Of a stretch of DNA of 64,000 bases, positions 26,065-34,541 are shown in pieces (the stretch's first letter is position 1; every line of letters starts with the position of its first letter). Under the pieces are notes generated by a model, which did not search any database, was not told the origin of the DNA, and saw only the letters and a list, made by a program, of their open reading frames with translations. Position numbers and translations under genes: made by a program. Location: positions 496,001 through 560,000 of the forward strand of contig NZ_WKKF01000001.1 of NCBI RefSeq assembly GCF_009674765.1, given 5' to 3'. The stretch comes from Metabacillus idriensis (lineage in GTDB: Bacteria > Bacillota > Bacilli > Bacillales > Bacillaceae).

Positions 26065-26535
26065 TTATGATTTTACCGCCCGATAGATCCGCTTGATTGT
26101 TTCAATATGCATGGCTTCATGATAGAAGCTGAATAAAAATGTCTCACCTGCAGTATGGAATGTAATGCCTGCCCGGTTTGTAAATGGTTCTTTCAGCTTT
26201 TGATGAAAGTGGCCGGGAATGTATTCTTTTAATCTAACCTTTTGATGATTCAGCACTTCTGAAATCTCAGCAAATGAGGGCGGTGTGCCCATCCAATCAG
26301 AAGGCTTAGTGCCGGCGCTGAAAAGCTCTTTATAATTCCCGGGTACTCCTGATTCCGCGCCAGATAGTTCGAAAACAAGCTTTTCCTGTATGTAGGCAAT
26401 ATGGCCAAAGTTCCAGCGGATGTTATTGTTGTAACCTGCAGGAATGATGTCCGCTCTTTCCTCAGGTATTCTGCTGAGTGTGTTTTCTGTAATGCCTCTC
26501 ACAATCTCCATGTGCTGCATAATAGTTTGTTCCAT
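26065..26535 (-). CDS. DinB-family protein
   Basis: A 156-residue DinB-type protein: NIRWNFGHIAYIQEKLVFEL provides the first conserved His, and FLFSFYHEAMHIETIKRIYR the H-x3-H pair. The ATG at 26535 is preferred over the GTG at 26547, which lies inside the AAAGGAGTG ribosome site. It is transcribed opposite to desR and ends at a strong hairpin. The function of the individual paralogue is unknown; it is only distantly similar to the DinB proteins at 22195, 28195 and 56526. Confidence 0.85.
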   Translation of the reverse strand: MEQTIMQHMEIVRGITENTLSRIPEERADIIPAGYNNNIRWNFGHIAYIQEKLVFELSGAESGVPGNYKELFSAGTKPSDWMGTPPSFAEISEVLNHQKVRLKEYIPGHFHQKLKEPFTNRAGITFHTAGETFLFSFYHEAMHIETIKRIYRAVKS

Positions 26536-26677
26536 GAAAAAAATCACTCCTTTACAAGGTTTATTCGTTTCTATACCCCGTTTTCCTCCTATTTTGATTT
26601 TTTTTAAAAGGATTTTCGATTTGTCTTAAAGAATAATACTTTGATGGTTCAAACTTTAAAGGTTCTGGAGGAACAAG

Positions 26678-27505
26678 ATGTTAACTGAGATACAGCTAAA
26701 TGAGATTGAGGTGCTTCAGCATGAATGCGAAGCGTTCGATCAAATACAATTAAAACTGAACTGGGATATGCTTAAAAATCGTTCTGGAAATGAAAAGAAT
26801 GATTTTCTTCATTATGAAGATGGAAAGCTTGCGGCATTCTTGGGAATATACAGCTTTGGAAAAAAAGCAGAACTGTGCGGTATGGTCAAACCAGAGTACA
26901 GAAGAAAAGGAATTTTCTCTAAGCTTATGAAGCAGGTTTTATCAGCCTGCACAGAGAGAAAGTTCAGGGAAGTTCTTTTAAATGCTCCTGCAAAGTCCCC
27001 TGCTGCAAAGGATTTTCTAAAAACCATCTCGTGTGAATATGGTTTCTCTGAATATCAAATGAAATGGACCGATAACGAGTCTCCAGTTAAGGACAGCAGA
27101 GTTACTCTAAGAAAATCTGAACCTGCTGATCGTAAACTTGAGATTCAGCTGGATGTAAGCTGCTTTGGCTATTTGGAACAAGATGCATCCGATTACAATC
27201 ATTCCATGAAAAGGGAAGATGATCAGGATTTTATCATCATTGAATTTGAAACCAAAGCAGTCGGGAAAATGCGTGTTTCTCATACGGGCGGAGAAGCCTG
27301 GATCTACGGCTTTGCGGTACTGCCTGATTACCAGGGCAGAGGAATCGGAAGAAATGCTTTGCAAAAAGTCATTGCGAAGGAAAATATAGCCGGGTATCCG
27401 ATCTTCCTTGAGGTTGAGGCTAAAAATGCTCATGCTCTTAAACTATATGAATCATGCGGATTCAGGTCGTTTCATGTGCAGGATTATTATGTGCTGCAGA
27501 ATTAA
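26678..27505 (+). CDS. GNAT acetyltransferase with two GNAT-like halves
   Basis: A 275-residue protein. The N-terminal half has LCGMVKPEYRRKGIFSKLMK (acetyl-CoA loop R-x-x-G-x-F/I), and the C-terminal half has GFAVLPDYQGRGIGRNALQK with ALKLYESCGF, the canonical motif A and B. Both halves appear intact, giving a duplicated GNAT protein. Substrate is unknown. TGGAGG lies seven bases before the ATG. No clear operon partner. Confidence 0.88.
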   Translation: MLTEIQLNEIEVLQHECEAFDQIQLKLNWDMLKNRSGNEKNDFLHYEDGKLAAFLGIYSFGKKAELCGMVKPEYRRKGIFSKLMKQVLSACTERKFREVLLNAPAKSPAAKDFLKTISCEYGFSEYQMKWTDNESPVKDSRVTLRKSEPADRKLEIQLDVSCFGYLEQDASDYNHSMKREDDQDFIIIEFETKAVGKMRVSHTGGEAWIYGFAVLPDYQGRGIGRNALQKVIAKENIAGYPIFLEVEAKNAHALKLYESCGFRSFHVQDYYVLQN

Positions 27506-27677
27506 ATAGGAGCATTTTCCCCTGAAGGGCGTTATCATTTCATTTGATGACGCCTGTTTGACTTTAGGTGCTTTTCATCATTTTATAGATGAATGGTGTC
27601 AGATATGAAAAGCAGAGCATACTCATATCAAATGACCAAGCATCATTCTGTTCACAGAATTCAGGGAGGAAAAGACT

Positions 27678-28154
27678 ATCAGAAGCGGATCAGAATTTGT
27701 AGATTTTTTAATCATAGATGAATCTGAGCTGGTTTCATTTCAGCCATTGGCAGGATCTTTTGTTATTTTAAGATGCAGGGTGAAATTTCTGGTTTGTTTC
27801 AGTATAAAAAATAAGAAGTGGGAGCTTCCAGGCGGGAGAAGGAAATTAGGAGAATCTCCGAAAGAATGTGCGATAAGAGAATTATTTGAGGAAACCGGGC
27901 AATTTGTTCCGGAACTTGAATTTGCCGGTTTGCTGAAAAAAAGAAAGAAACGCACTGGAAAAATAAAATACAGTCCCATTTTTTTCGCTTCTGCAAAGGA
28001 TTTAATGCCATTTAACGTGAATAAAGAAACATCTGAGATTCGTTTATGGAACCTTACTGAAAACATAGGTGCTGTTAATAAAACTGATTTCAGGCTATTG
28101 ACCTGTTTGGAAAAGTTGCTGTTGGATGGAAAATGGACTTGGAATGAAGGATAA
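27678..28154 (+). CDS. Nudix hydrolase, apparently starting at a non-standard ATC
   Basis: The Nudix box is complete: GRRKLGESPKECAIRELFEE with TG following. Codons of normal character continue upstream of the first TTG (27747): SEFVDFLIIDESELVSFQPL. No ATG, GTG or TTG exists in that extension. AGGGAGG (27663-27669) lies 8 bases before an in-frame ATC at 27678, giving a 158-residue protein. Either ATC is used, as rarely occurs in Bacillus, or the start was mutated. A start at TTG 27747 would remove the first beta strand and has no ribosome site. Confidence 0.7.
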   Translation: MRSGSEFVDFLIIDESELVSFQPLAGSFVILRCRVKFLVCFSIKNKKWELPGGRRKLGESPKECAIRELFEETGQFVPELEFAGLLKKRKKRTGKIKYSPIFFASAKDLMPFNVNKETSEIRLWNLTENIGAVNKTDFRLLTCLEKLLLDGKWTWNEG

Positions 28155-28194
28155 GAGTTTAAAAAAAGATAATATGTGATAAAGGATGAGGAGC

Positions 28195-28731
28195 ATGAAC
28201 AAACGCCCGGAACAAAATGAATATGCATCGTATTATGAAGGCTATATCCGCATGATACCTGAAGGGAACCTTGAACAAATTTTAAAGGAGCAAGTAAAGG
28301 ATACCCTGTATTTGCTTAACCATCTTTCTGAGACAGCAGGAGAATTCAGATACGCAGAAGGGAAATGGAGCATCAAAGAAGTGATCGGCCATGTTGTGGA
28401 TACGGAAAGAATCATGGCTTACCGTCTTTTATCTATTGCAAGGGGAGATGCGGTACAGCTTCCTGGCTATGATGAAAATGCATACGTAGCTCAAGCGAAT
28501 TTCGATGGAGAGAAGATGGAAGACCTGCTTCAGAACATGTTCGTTGTCCGGGAGGGAACGCTGCTCCTGCTTAAGAGTTTAAAAGAAAAAGACTGGCTGA
28601 GATGGGGAACGGCAAATCAATTGGATGTTACCGTAAGGGCGATAGCGTGTATTATTGCAGGCCATGAACTTCATCATCGGAAAATCCTTAAAGAAAGATA
28701 TTTGGGAGCGAAGGAATTTTCAGCTGGTTAA
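28195..28731 (+). CDS. DinB-superfamily protein
   Basis: A 178-residue protein with the pattern KWSIKEVIGHVVDTERIMAY, first His, and IACIIAGHELHHRKILKERY, the H-x3-H pair. The longer N-terminus (YASYYEGYIRMIPEGN) is like the Bacillus YfiT-related metal-dependent hydrolases. Start at 28195 is preferred to ATG 28186 because AAAGGATGAGG then has workable spacing. It follows the Nudix gene by 40 bases and may share its transcript. Confidence 0.85.
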   Translation: MNKRPEQNEYASYYEGYIRMIPEGNLEQILKEQVKDTLYLLNHLSETAGEFRYAEGKWSIKEVIGHVVDTERIMAYRLLSIARGDAVQLPGYDENAYVAQANFDGEKMEDLLQNMFVVREGTLLLLKSLKEKDWLRWGTANQLDVTVRAIACIIAGHELHHRKILKERYLGAKEFSAG

Positions 28732-28795
28732 TGTTTGAAGATCACAGCTGTGAACGATTACTCTAGAAAAAAACAGAATGAATGAAGGTACATAT

Positions 28796-30070
28796 ATGAA
28801 ACGTATTCACTATAGCTGGATTATTTTATCCGTCACTTTTTTTGCCATTATTGTTGCAGGTATTATCAGATCCTCCTCGGGAGTATTTATCGTGCCTTTT
28901 GAGAAGGAATTTGGCTGGGATCGCCCCGTCATCTCGCTCGCCTTTGCGATCAGTCTGTTTCTATACGGATTATCTGGCCCATTTATGGCTGCCCTCATTG
29001 AAGTACTTGGCATTAAAAGAATGATGATTCTTGCAATGACCATTTTGCTGTCAGGGATTGTGCTTACTTTTTTCATGCAGGATTCCTGGCAGCTCATCCT
29101 CATATGGGGAGTTATTATTGGTCTTGGATCTGGTCTGTTTTTGACTGTACTGAGCCCTTATGTTGCAAATCGCTGGTTTGTTAAAAGAAGAGGGCTTGCG
29201 GTTGGAATTCTGACTGCAAGCACGGCAACCGGACAATTGATTTTACTGCCGGTTTTAGCCTGGATCACGGAAGCTTATTCATGGCGGGAAGCCATTGGAC
29301 TCATTTTATTTCTTTGTCTTGGAATGTTTGTGATCATCCTGATCTTTATGAAAAATTCCCCAGAGGAAATCGGCATACTGCCTTATGGTTCGGTGCTGGA
29401 AGAAGCAAGCGAAAGCGCGGGTCAAAAGAAAAATCCGATTATAATGGCATTTCAAGGCTTAGTCGAAGCAATAAAAGCTAAGGAATTTTGGCTCCTTGCC
29501 GGAAGCTTTTTTATTTGCGGACTGTCAACGAGCGGGTTAATCGGGACTCATTTTATTCCTGTTTGCATCAGCTTTGGGATCCCGGCAGTAACAGCAGCGG
29601 GCTTGCTGTCCTTTATGGGCATCTTTGATTTAATTGGGACAACGGCATCAGGCTGGCTTTCAGACCGGTTTGATAATCGCTGGCTTTTGTTTTGGTATTA
29701 CGGGCTTAGAGGCCTGTCATTGCTGTTATTGCCATATGCATTATTTGAAGGCTCTACATCTCTATTGGTGATATTTTCTATTTTTTACGGTTTGGACTGG
29801 ATTGCGACAGTACCGCCAACAATCGGGATATCCCGGCAAGTCTTCGGCCTTGAAAAAAGCGGCATTATTTATGGATGGATTTTTGCTGCACATCAGGCTG
29901 GCGCTGCTGCAGCAGCTTTCGGAGGGGGAATGATTTATAAGGTTCTCAGCTCTTATACGTGGGCTTTTCTTATATCAGGTCTATTCTGTTTAGTGGCGAG
30001 TCTGTTCGTTTTGGTGATTAAGAAGCAGGAAGCACCTGTGATAGTTAAAGACAGTGGTGTAAAAGGATAA
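28796..30070 (+). CDS. MFS transporter (oxalate/formate or monocarboxylate type)
   Basis: A 424-residue twelve-helix major facilitator. The N-terminal YSWIILSVTFFAIIVAGIIR and SSSGVFIVPFEKEFGWDRPV are typical of the OFA/monocarboxylate branch. The motif SGWLSDRFDNRW lies in the loop after helix 8, and GLGSGLFLTVLSPYVANRWF is in helix 4-5. Substrate not determined. GAAGG lies seven bases before ATG 28796. A bidirectional terminator follows. Confidence 0.88.
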   Translation: MKRIHYSWIILSVTFFAIIVAGIIRSSSGVFIVPFEKEFGWDRPVISLAFAISLFLYGLSGPFMAALIEVLGIKRMMILAMTILLSGIVLTFFMQDSWQLILIWGVIIGLGSGLFLTVLSPYVANRWFVKRRGLAVGILTASTATGQLILLPVLAWITEAYSWREAIGLILFLCLGMFVIILIFMKNSPEEIGILPYGSVLEEASESAGQKKNPIIMAFQGLVEAIKAKEFWLLAGSFFICGLSTSGLIGTHFIPVCISFGIPAVTAAGLLSFMGIFDLIGTTASGWLSDRFDNRWLLFWYYGLRGLSLLLLPYALFEGSTSLLVIFSIFYGLDWIATVPPTIGISRQVFGLEKSGIIYGWIFAAHQAGAAAAAFGGGMIYKVLSSYTWAFLISGLFCLVASLFVLVIKKQEAPVIVKDSGVKG

Positions 30071-30076
30071 GTAGAA

Positions 30077-30104
30077 AAAGCTGTGTCACTTGGACACAGC
30101 TTTC
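30077..30104. terminator. Bidirectional terminator between MFS and SDR genes
   Basis: AAAGCTGTGTC-ACTT-GGACACAGCTTT, flanked by AAAA on the left and TTTCTGT on the right, between convergent genes. Confidence 0.8.
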
Positions 30105-30110
30105 TGTCAT

Positions 30111-30142
30111 GCCTGAGCTAAACGGGCAATTCCGCTTTTCTG
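30111..30142 (+). repeat. Family A repeat, right-end remnant (copy 5)
   Basis: TGCCTGAGCTAAACGGGCAA and TTCCGCTTTTCT match the last 32 bases of the copy at 6664. It directly adjoins the stop codon of the SDR gene at 30144. Confidence 0.6.
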
Positions 30143-30143
30143 A

Positions 30144-30887
30144 TCACCATTCCTGAGTAGTAGGCCTCACGATAATCTCGTTTACCGCTACGTCTTCCGG
30201 CTGTTCGATTGCAAAACAGATTGTGCGGGCGATGCTGTCTGCGCTGATGGCGCCTTTGTAGACATCTTCAATTCCTGATTTTACATCCTGATCCGTAATG
30301 GATTCTGTTAATTCGGTTGTTACTGCCCCGGGTGAAATGATGGTAGCGCGGATGTTGCTGTTTGTTGATTCTTCCATTCTAAGCCCTTCCGTAATGGCGC
30401 GCACGGCAAATTTTGTTGAGCTGTAGACTGAGCTTCCTGGTGCAATGGCATGTCCTGCAACAGAAGAAATGTTGATGACATGGCCTTGCTTTCGTTCTCT
30501 CATGTATGGGAGAACGGCCGAGATGCCATAAAGAACACCTTTAATATTGACGTCGATCATTTTATCCCATTCATCGACTTTTCGATTGTTTAAGAGTGAC
30601 AGCGGCATAATGCCGGCGTTGTTGATGATCACATCTATTTGACCGAATTCTGCGTGGGCATATTGAGCAAGCTCCTCCATTTCAGAATGAGAGGTGACGT
30701 CCGTTACTTTATAGATGGCTTTTCCGCCTTTTGCCTGCAGTTCTTCCTGAAGGCCCTGAAGACGGTCTTCACGTCTTGCAGCAAGAACAAGCTTGGCTCC
30801 TTTGGCAGAAAGCTCTTTTGCAGTTGCTTCTCCGATTCCGCTTGAAGCTCCTGTTAAAATCACAACTTTATTTTCAATGTTAGACAT
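30144..30887 (-). CDS. Short-chain dehydrogenase/reductase
   Basis: A 247-residue classical SDR. The dinucleotide-binding motif is TGASSGIGEATAKEL, followed by NNAGIMPLSLL, catalytic Ser in INISSVAGHA and the Y-x3-K pair in VYSSTKFAVRAITEGL. The Arg-rich strand end LAARREDRL favours NADP(H). The substrate is unknown. ATG 30887 follows GCGAGGTTATGAAA; the ATG at 30893 is a weaker option. Confidence 0.92.
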   Translation of the reverse strand: MSNIENKVVILTGASSGIGEATAKELSAKGAKLVLAARREDRLQGLQEELQAKGGKAIYKVTDVTSHSEMEELAQYAHAEFGQIDVIINNAGIMPLSLLNNRKVDEWDKMIDVNIKGVLYGISAVLPYMRERKQGHVINISSVAGHAIAPGSSVYSSTKFAVRAITEGLRMEESTNSNIRATIISPGAVTTELTESITDQDVKSGIEDVYKGAISADSIARTICFAIEQPEDVAVNEIIVRPTTQEW

Positions 30888-31019
30888 TTTCATAACCTCG
30901 CTTTGATAAGAATGATAAACAGGTATTTCTGTTTATAGAGGACGGTTTTCCCTGTTTGAACACAGTTAAACTTTGTAACTGTATAACTGTATGCGGATAG
31001 AATGAAAGGAGCTGATTGA

Positions 31020-31175
31020 ATGGACTCTGCCCTGCTGATGCTGCTCCCGCTTTTGCTTTATGCAGGAACTATTTTCCTTGGAATCTTTGCGATCATCTAT
31101 TTTCTTAAATTAACAAAAGAAAGAAATGAAGTCTTAAAGGATATAAGAGAAGAATTGAAGAAAAGGAAACTATAG
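31020..31175 (+). CDS. Small single-helix membrane protein (51 aa)
   Basis: ATG 31020 lies 8 bases after AAAGGAG. The product is a hydrophobic helix (ALLMLLPLLLYAGTIFLGIF) followed by a charged amphipathic tail (KLTKERNEVLKDIREELKKR). Stop at 31173-31175, six bases before the next gene. Its layout resembles short Bacillus proteins of DUF4083 type, but this is not certain. It is probably co-transcribed with the GNAT gene. Confidence 0.7.
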   Translation: MDSALLMLLPLLLYAGTIFLGIFAIIYFLKLTKERNEVLKDIREELKKRKL

Positions 31176-31180
31176 CAGTT

Positions 31181-31660
31181 ATGCACTTATTAATAAAAAA
31201 GATGAATAGAAAAATGGCTGCTGACATTCTGAAGTGGACCTACGAGCCGCCCTATGATTTTTACAACATGGAGCTTACAGAAGGCAATATAATTGGAATG
31301 CTTTCAAACTCTTATTATGCGGTCGTCGATGATAAGGGGAGATTGATGGGCTTTTTTTGTCTGGGAAAACCGGCTCAAGTTCCAGATGGTCCCATGCAGG
31401 AAGTCTATTTAGAAAATATGATTGATATTGGACTGGGAATGAATCCGCATTTTACGGGTAAAGGAGCGGGAAGTGAATTCTTTTCCTATATTGTTTATCA
31501 TGTTCGGATAGGATTTCCGAACATGCCGCTTCGTTTGACCGTTGCTTCTTTTAATAAAAGGGCTGCACGCGTTTATCAGAAAGCAGGATTTGTAGAGGCT
31601 GCGAGGTTTGATAAAGGCGGTGCAGCATTTATAGTGATGGTAAACAAAGGCGGATTATAG
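31181..31660 (+). CDS. GNAT acetyltransferase
   Basis: A 159-residue single-domain GNAT protein: GLGMNPHFTGKGAGSEFFSY is the acetyl-CoA-binding loop, and FNKRAARVYQKAGF the motif B region. Bacillus proteins of this group act on undefined small molecules or peptides. The start has only a weak ribosome site (AAAAGGAAAC, 13 bases away), so translation may be coupled to the small protein gene that ends five bases upstream. Confidence 0.85.
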   Translation: MHLLIKKMNRKMAADILKWTYEPPYDFYNMELTEGNIIGMLSNSYYAVVDDKGRLMGFFCLGKPAQVPDGPMQEVYLENMIDIGLGMNPHFTGKGAGSEFFSYIVYHVRIGFPNMPLRLTVASFNKRAARVYQKAGFVEAARFDKGGAAFIVMVNKGGL

Positions 31661-31663
31661 AGA

Positions 31664-31698
31664 AGAAAAAAGCTCAGACAAATTCTTTCATCTGAGCT
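31664..31698 (-). terminator. Terminator between GNAT and the 31700 gene
   Basis: AGCTCAGA / TCTGAGCT hairpin, with an A run on its left that reads as a T run for the minus-strand gene. Confidence 0.75.
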
Positions 31699-31699
31699 T

Positions 31700-31963
31700 C
31701 TATCCTTTTAACATGGCGAAGAAATAAAAGATGCCAACTATCAATAAGAGTCCTATTAATCCTAAAACCAGGATGCAGATGAGGAGAATCCATCCAAGCT
31801 TTTTTTGCTCTGTTCTAATAAAGAAGATGCATAGTGTGAAAATTCCAAAGAAAAACCCTAAAATGGCCCATAGCCATTTATTTTTGTTATAGAGCGGTGC
31901 TTTAATAAACAAATAAACAGCGATGAAAATTTCTATCAAATAATACAGGATGCTTTCTGCCAA
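31700..31963 (-). CDS. Small membrane protein (87 aa), unknown function
   Basis: Three hydrophobic segments: residues 5-20, 30-50 and 57-82 (KLGWILLICILVLGLIGLLL). A basic loop NKNKW separates the first two. It starts at TTG 31963, seven bases after AAGGAG, and is followed immediately by a terminator, so it is likely a real monocistronic gene. I do not recognise a named family. Confidence 0.65.
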   Translation of the reverse strand: MAESILYYLIEIFIAVYLFIKAPLYNKNKWLWAILGFFFGIFTLCIFFIRTEQKKLGWILLICILVLGLIGLLLIVGIFYFFAMLKG

Positions 31964-32059
31964 TGGTAAACTCCTTTTCCGCTTTTAGCAGCAGTTACTT
32001 TGAACCTTTAAATTGTACCTGCTGTTCTTCAAGATTGGCAATCTTCAAGAGCAATAAAT

Positions 32060-32090
32060 AGAGCATGAAATCTATGAGATTTCATGCTCT
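32060..32090. terminator. Strong hairpin downstream of the esterase gene
   Basis: Perfect 14-base arms AGAGCATGAAATCT / AGATTTCATGCTCT with a 3-base loop. T runs are weak on both sides, so its role as terminator is probable but not certain. Confidence 0.6.
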
Positions 32091-32117
32091 TATCGGTTTC
32101 ATTTGTTATATTTAAGC

Positions 32118-32873
32118 TCAAACTGCTGTCTGATTCAGTACTTTTTCAATGAATTCCAGTGTCTTGTCAATGATCAGCTGCTGGTCATGGTCAAGCGTAG
32201 CGACATGGTAGCTGTTTTTAAGCGTGATCAGGTTTTTATCCTTCGAAGATATCTCTTCATAAATAACCCGTGAGTTGTCCGGCGGCACCACGTTGTCCAC
32301 TGAGGATACAAAAATAAGCGCAGGACATGTGATCTCGTCCAGCTTGTTTTTCACTATGGCCATAAGTTTATTAATTTCTTTTAATGATTGAACAGGTGTT
32401 TTTTCATAAGCAAGCTCAGTAACCGCAGGATTTTTAATGTCAGATCCAATTGCGTCCAGAAATCTTGCCTGAATTTGCTGGGCGCCTGCCATTGTCGGGA
32501 TATCGATTGCGGCATTAATTGGGATGATCGCTTTGATTTCAGGATGATGCTGGGCGAGATAGAGAGTCAGCGTGCCGCCCATTGAGAGGCCTGTAACAAA
32601 AATGGTGCTGCAGCGCTCTGCAAGCCATTGGTACCCTTCTTCAACAGAAGCAGTCCAATCCTCATAAGTGGTTCCTTCCATTTCCTCATAGTGAGTTCCG
32701 TGGCCTTTAAGCCGCGGTCCGCACACGGTGTATCCAGCTTTTGCGTAGGCTTCTCCAAGCGGGCGCATGCTTTGCGTTGAGCCCGTGAACCCGTGTGATA
32801 CGAGAATGCCAACTGAATTCCCTTCAAAATAAAAGGGTTCTGCTCCTTCGACTACCGGATATCTTTCTGACAT
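32118..32873 (-). CDS. Alpha/beta hydrolase, monoacylglycerol lipase/carboxylesterase type
   Basis: A 251-residue single-domain hydrolase. Oxyanion segment LVSHGFTGSTQSMRPL, nucleophile elbow VTGLSMGGTLTLYL (Ser about residue 97), catalytic Asp in VSSVDNVVPP and His in NSYHVATLDHD. Size and motifs match the Bacillus monoacylglycerol lipase (bMGL) and Est30 group, which cleave monoglycerides and short carboxyl esters in the cytoplasm. AGGAGG lies 8 bases before the ATG. Neighbouring genes are unrelated. Confidence 0.9.
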   Translation of the reverse strand: MSERYPVVEGAEPFYFEGNSVGILVSHGFTGSTQSMRPLGEAYAKAGYTVCGPRLKGHGTHYEEMEGTTYEDWTASVEEGYQWLAERCSTIFVTGLSMGGTLTLYLAQHHPEIKAIIPINAAIDIPTMAGAQQIQARFLDAIGSDIKNPAVTELAYEKTPVQSLKEINKLMAIVKNKLDEITCPALIFVSSVDNVVPPDNSRVIYEEISSKDKNLITLKNSYHVATLDHDQQLIIDKTLEFIEKVLNQTAV

Positions 32874-33037
32874 TTAACAAAACCTCCTGCCGATTATTTA
32901 AAAACGTCAACGTTTTACCATTCGCTATAAAACTTGCAATCTCCTACTAAAGGTTGAGATTCATCGATCTATTTTAGGATTCGGAAAATGAGAAATTGTG
33001 GTAAACTTTCTTTTATTACAAGGTGGAGGGTATATTC

Positions 33038-34270
33038 ATGAAACAGCTTAAACAGATTCATCCGCTTGGGTGGAACATCTTAATCGGCACGATTTTTGGC
33101 AGAATGGCAACATCGATGAGCATTCCCTTTCTGGCGATTTATTTAACTCAAGTAAAAGGTGTCTCAGGGTCCATGACAGGAACGATTATTGCCGTCAGCT
33201 CACTTGCCGGCATCTTGTCAAGCTTTTATGGGGGCTATCTGTCTGACAAACTTGGAAGGAAAAAAGTGCTGCTGACATCCATCTTTCTTTGGGTGCTTGT
33301 GTTTATCGGTTTTGGGGTGGCAGACAGTGTGCTTTCATTTTTTATCATGAATGCGCTGAACGGGGTGTGCAGATCGGTTTTTGAACCAACCTCGAGAGCG
33401 CTCCTGTCCGATATTACAGATCAGAAAAATAAGCTGCTGATTTTTAATTTGAGGTATGCGGCCATCAATGTCGGGGTTGTATTCGGACCAATACTTGGCA
33501 TCTTTTTGGGGTCAGCCAAAACGACGTTTCCCTTTTACATTGCAGCTGCGATTTATACTCTTTACGGCATATCGCTGCTGCTGACATTTATGAAATCGGA
33601 ACTTGAAAGGGAAGCGGCCGAAACAGCACGTATTGCCTTTCGGGAGGCTTTTCAAGTCACGAGAAAAGATAAGCTGCTTCTGTTAACTTTAGTCGGCATT
33701 ATCCTTTGCATTACGGGATTTTCACAGCTTACTTCTACATTACCGCAATACTTCGCCATGTCTCCTCAAATAAAAGACGGGGCCAAAACGTTTTCCATTC
33801 TGCTGTCGCTTAATGCGGTAGTCGTTCTTATCATTCAGTACCCGGTCGTCCGAATAGCGAGGAACTATTCGCCGATTAGATCGATCATGCTTGGAAATGT
33901 TTTTGTCGGCTCGAGTCTTTTCACCTTTGCTTTTGTGGAAAGCATTTGGATGATCGGCCTGGTTGTCATTTTCTTTACGGTTGGAGAAGTTTTGCTCTTT
34001 TCGATGATGGATGTTTTGATAGATGCCATTTCCAATCCTGATATGAAGGGAACTTATTTTGGCGCAATGGGCTTTACCCAGCTCGGGAATGTACTCGGTC
34101 CGTGGATTGGCGGGCTGCTTTTGGATTCTTACGGTGTCAGTGATCCGTCCATCTTATTCGGCTGTCTGATGATTATCACATTAAGCGGTCTGCCGGTGCT
34201 GCTGCTGGTAAAAAAAGAAATGGAGAAAAAGGTCAAAGGGACAATGATAAAACAGCATGTTCATGTTTAA
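33038..34270 (+). CDS. MFS transporter, multidrug-resistance type
   Basis: A 410-residue twelve-helix protein. Motif A is GGYLSDKLGRKKVLL between helices 2 and 3, and the antiporter-type region FNLRYAAINVGVVFGPILGI is in helix 5. Bacillus relatives (YttB-like) are annotated as MDR family exporters; no substrate is proven. GTGGAGGG lies seven bases before ATG 33038. A clear terminator follows, then a dispersed repeat. Confidence 0.9.
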   Translation: MKQLKQIHPLGWNILIGTIFGRMATSMSIPFLAIYLTQVKGVSGSMTGTIIAVSSLAGILSSFYGGYLSDKLGRKKVLLTSIFLWVLVFIGFGVADSVLSFFIMNALNGVCRSVFEPTSRALLSDITDQKNKLLIFNLRYAAINVGVVFGPILGIFLGSAKTTFPFYIAAAIYTLYGISLLLTFMKSELEREAAETARIAFREAFQVTRKDKLLLLTLVGIILCITGFSQLTSTLPQYFAMSPQIKDGAKTFSILLSLNAVVVLIIQYPVVRIARNYSPIRSIMLGNVFVGSSLFTFAFVESIWMIGLVVIFFTVGEVLLFSMMDVLIDAISNPDMKGTYFGAMGFTQLGNVLGPWIGGLLLDSYGVSDPSILFGCLMIITLSGLPVLLLVKKEMEKKVKGTMIKQHVHV

Positions 34271-34277
34271 AGAAGGG

Positions 34278-34311
34278 AGGAAGCGTATAGTGTGCGCTTC
34301 CTGTTTTTTTT
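34278..34311 (+). terminator. Terminator after the MFS gene
   Basis: AGGAAGCG / CGCTTCCT arms and an eight-T tail. Confidence 0.92.
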
Positions 34312-34334
34312 ATTGGATCTTTTCGTGAATTTTT

Positions 34335-34535
34335 TGCTGTTAGACTAGATATGTTTAAAACGATAAGTGGATTGCAGCGGAAGGCACTTGACTCCTGCGG
34401 GAAATAGAGGGAAGTTGGAGACCCCGCAGGCAAAGCCGAGGAGGCTCCAACCCTCCCCGCGGAAAGCAAGTTCCTGGAGCGGAAAGGAACGGACAACATT
34501 TATAATCGAATACAACAATCTATGCGAACACAGCC
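34335..34535 (+). repeat. Dispersed repeat family B, full-length copy
   Basis: About 200 bases, from GATAAGTGGATTGCAGCGGA through the GC-rich centre (GACTCCTGCGGGAAATAG, GACCCCGCAGGCAAAGCCGA, CCTCCCCGCGGAAAGCAAGT) to GGAGCGGAAAGGAACGGACA and an AT-rich end. GC-rich inner inverted segments (CTCCTGCGGG / CCCCGCAGG) can fold. Such elements recur in Bacillaceae genomes. Another copy in opposite orientation lies at 38515 and a collapsed copy at 3592. Confidence 0.85.
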
Positions 34536-34541
34536 TTTTGA

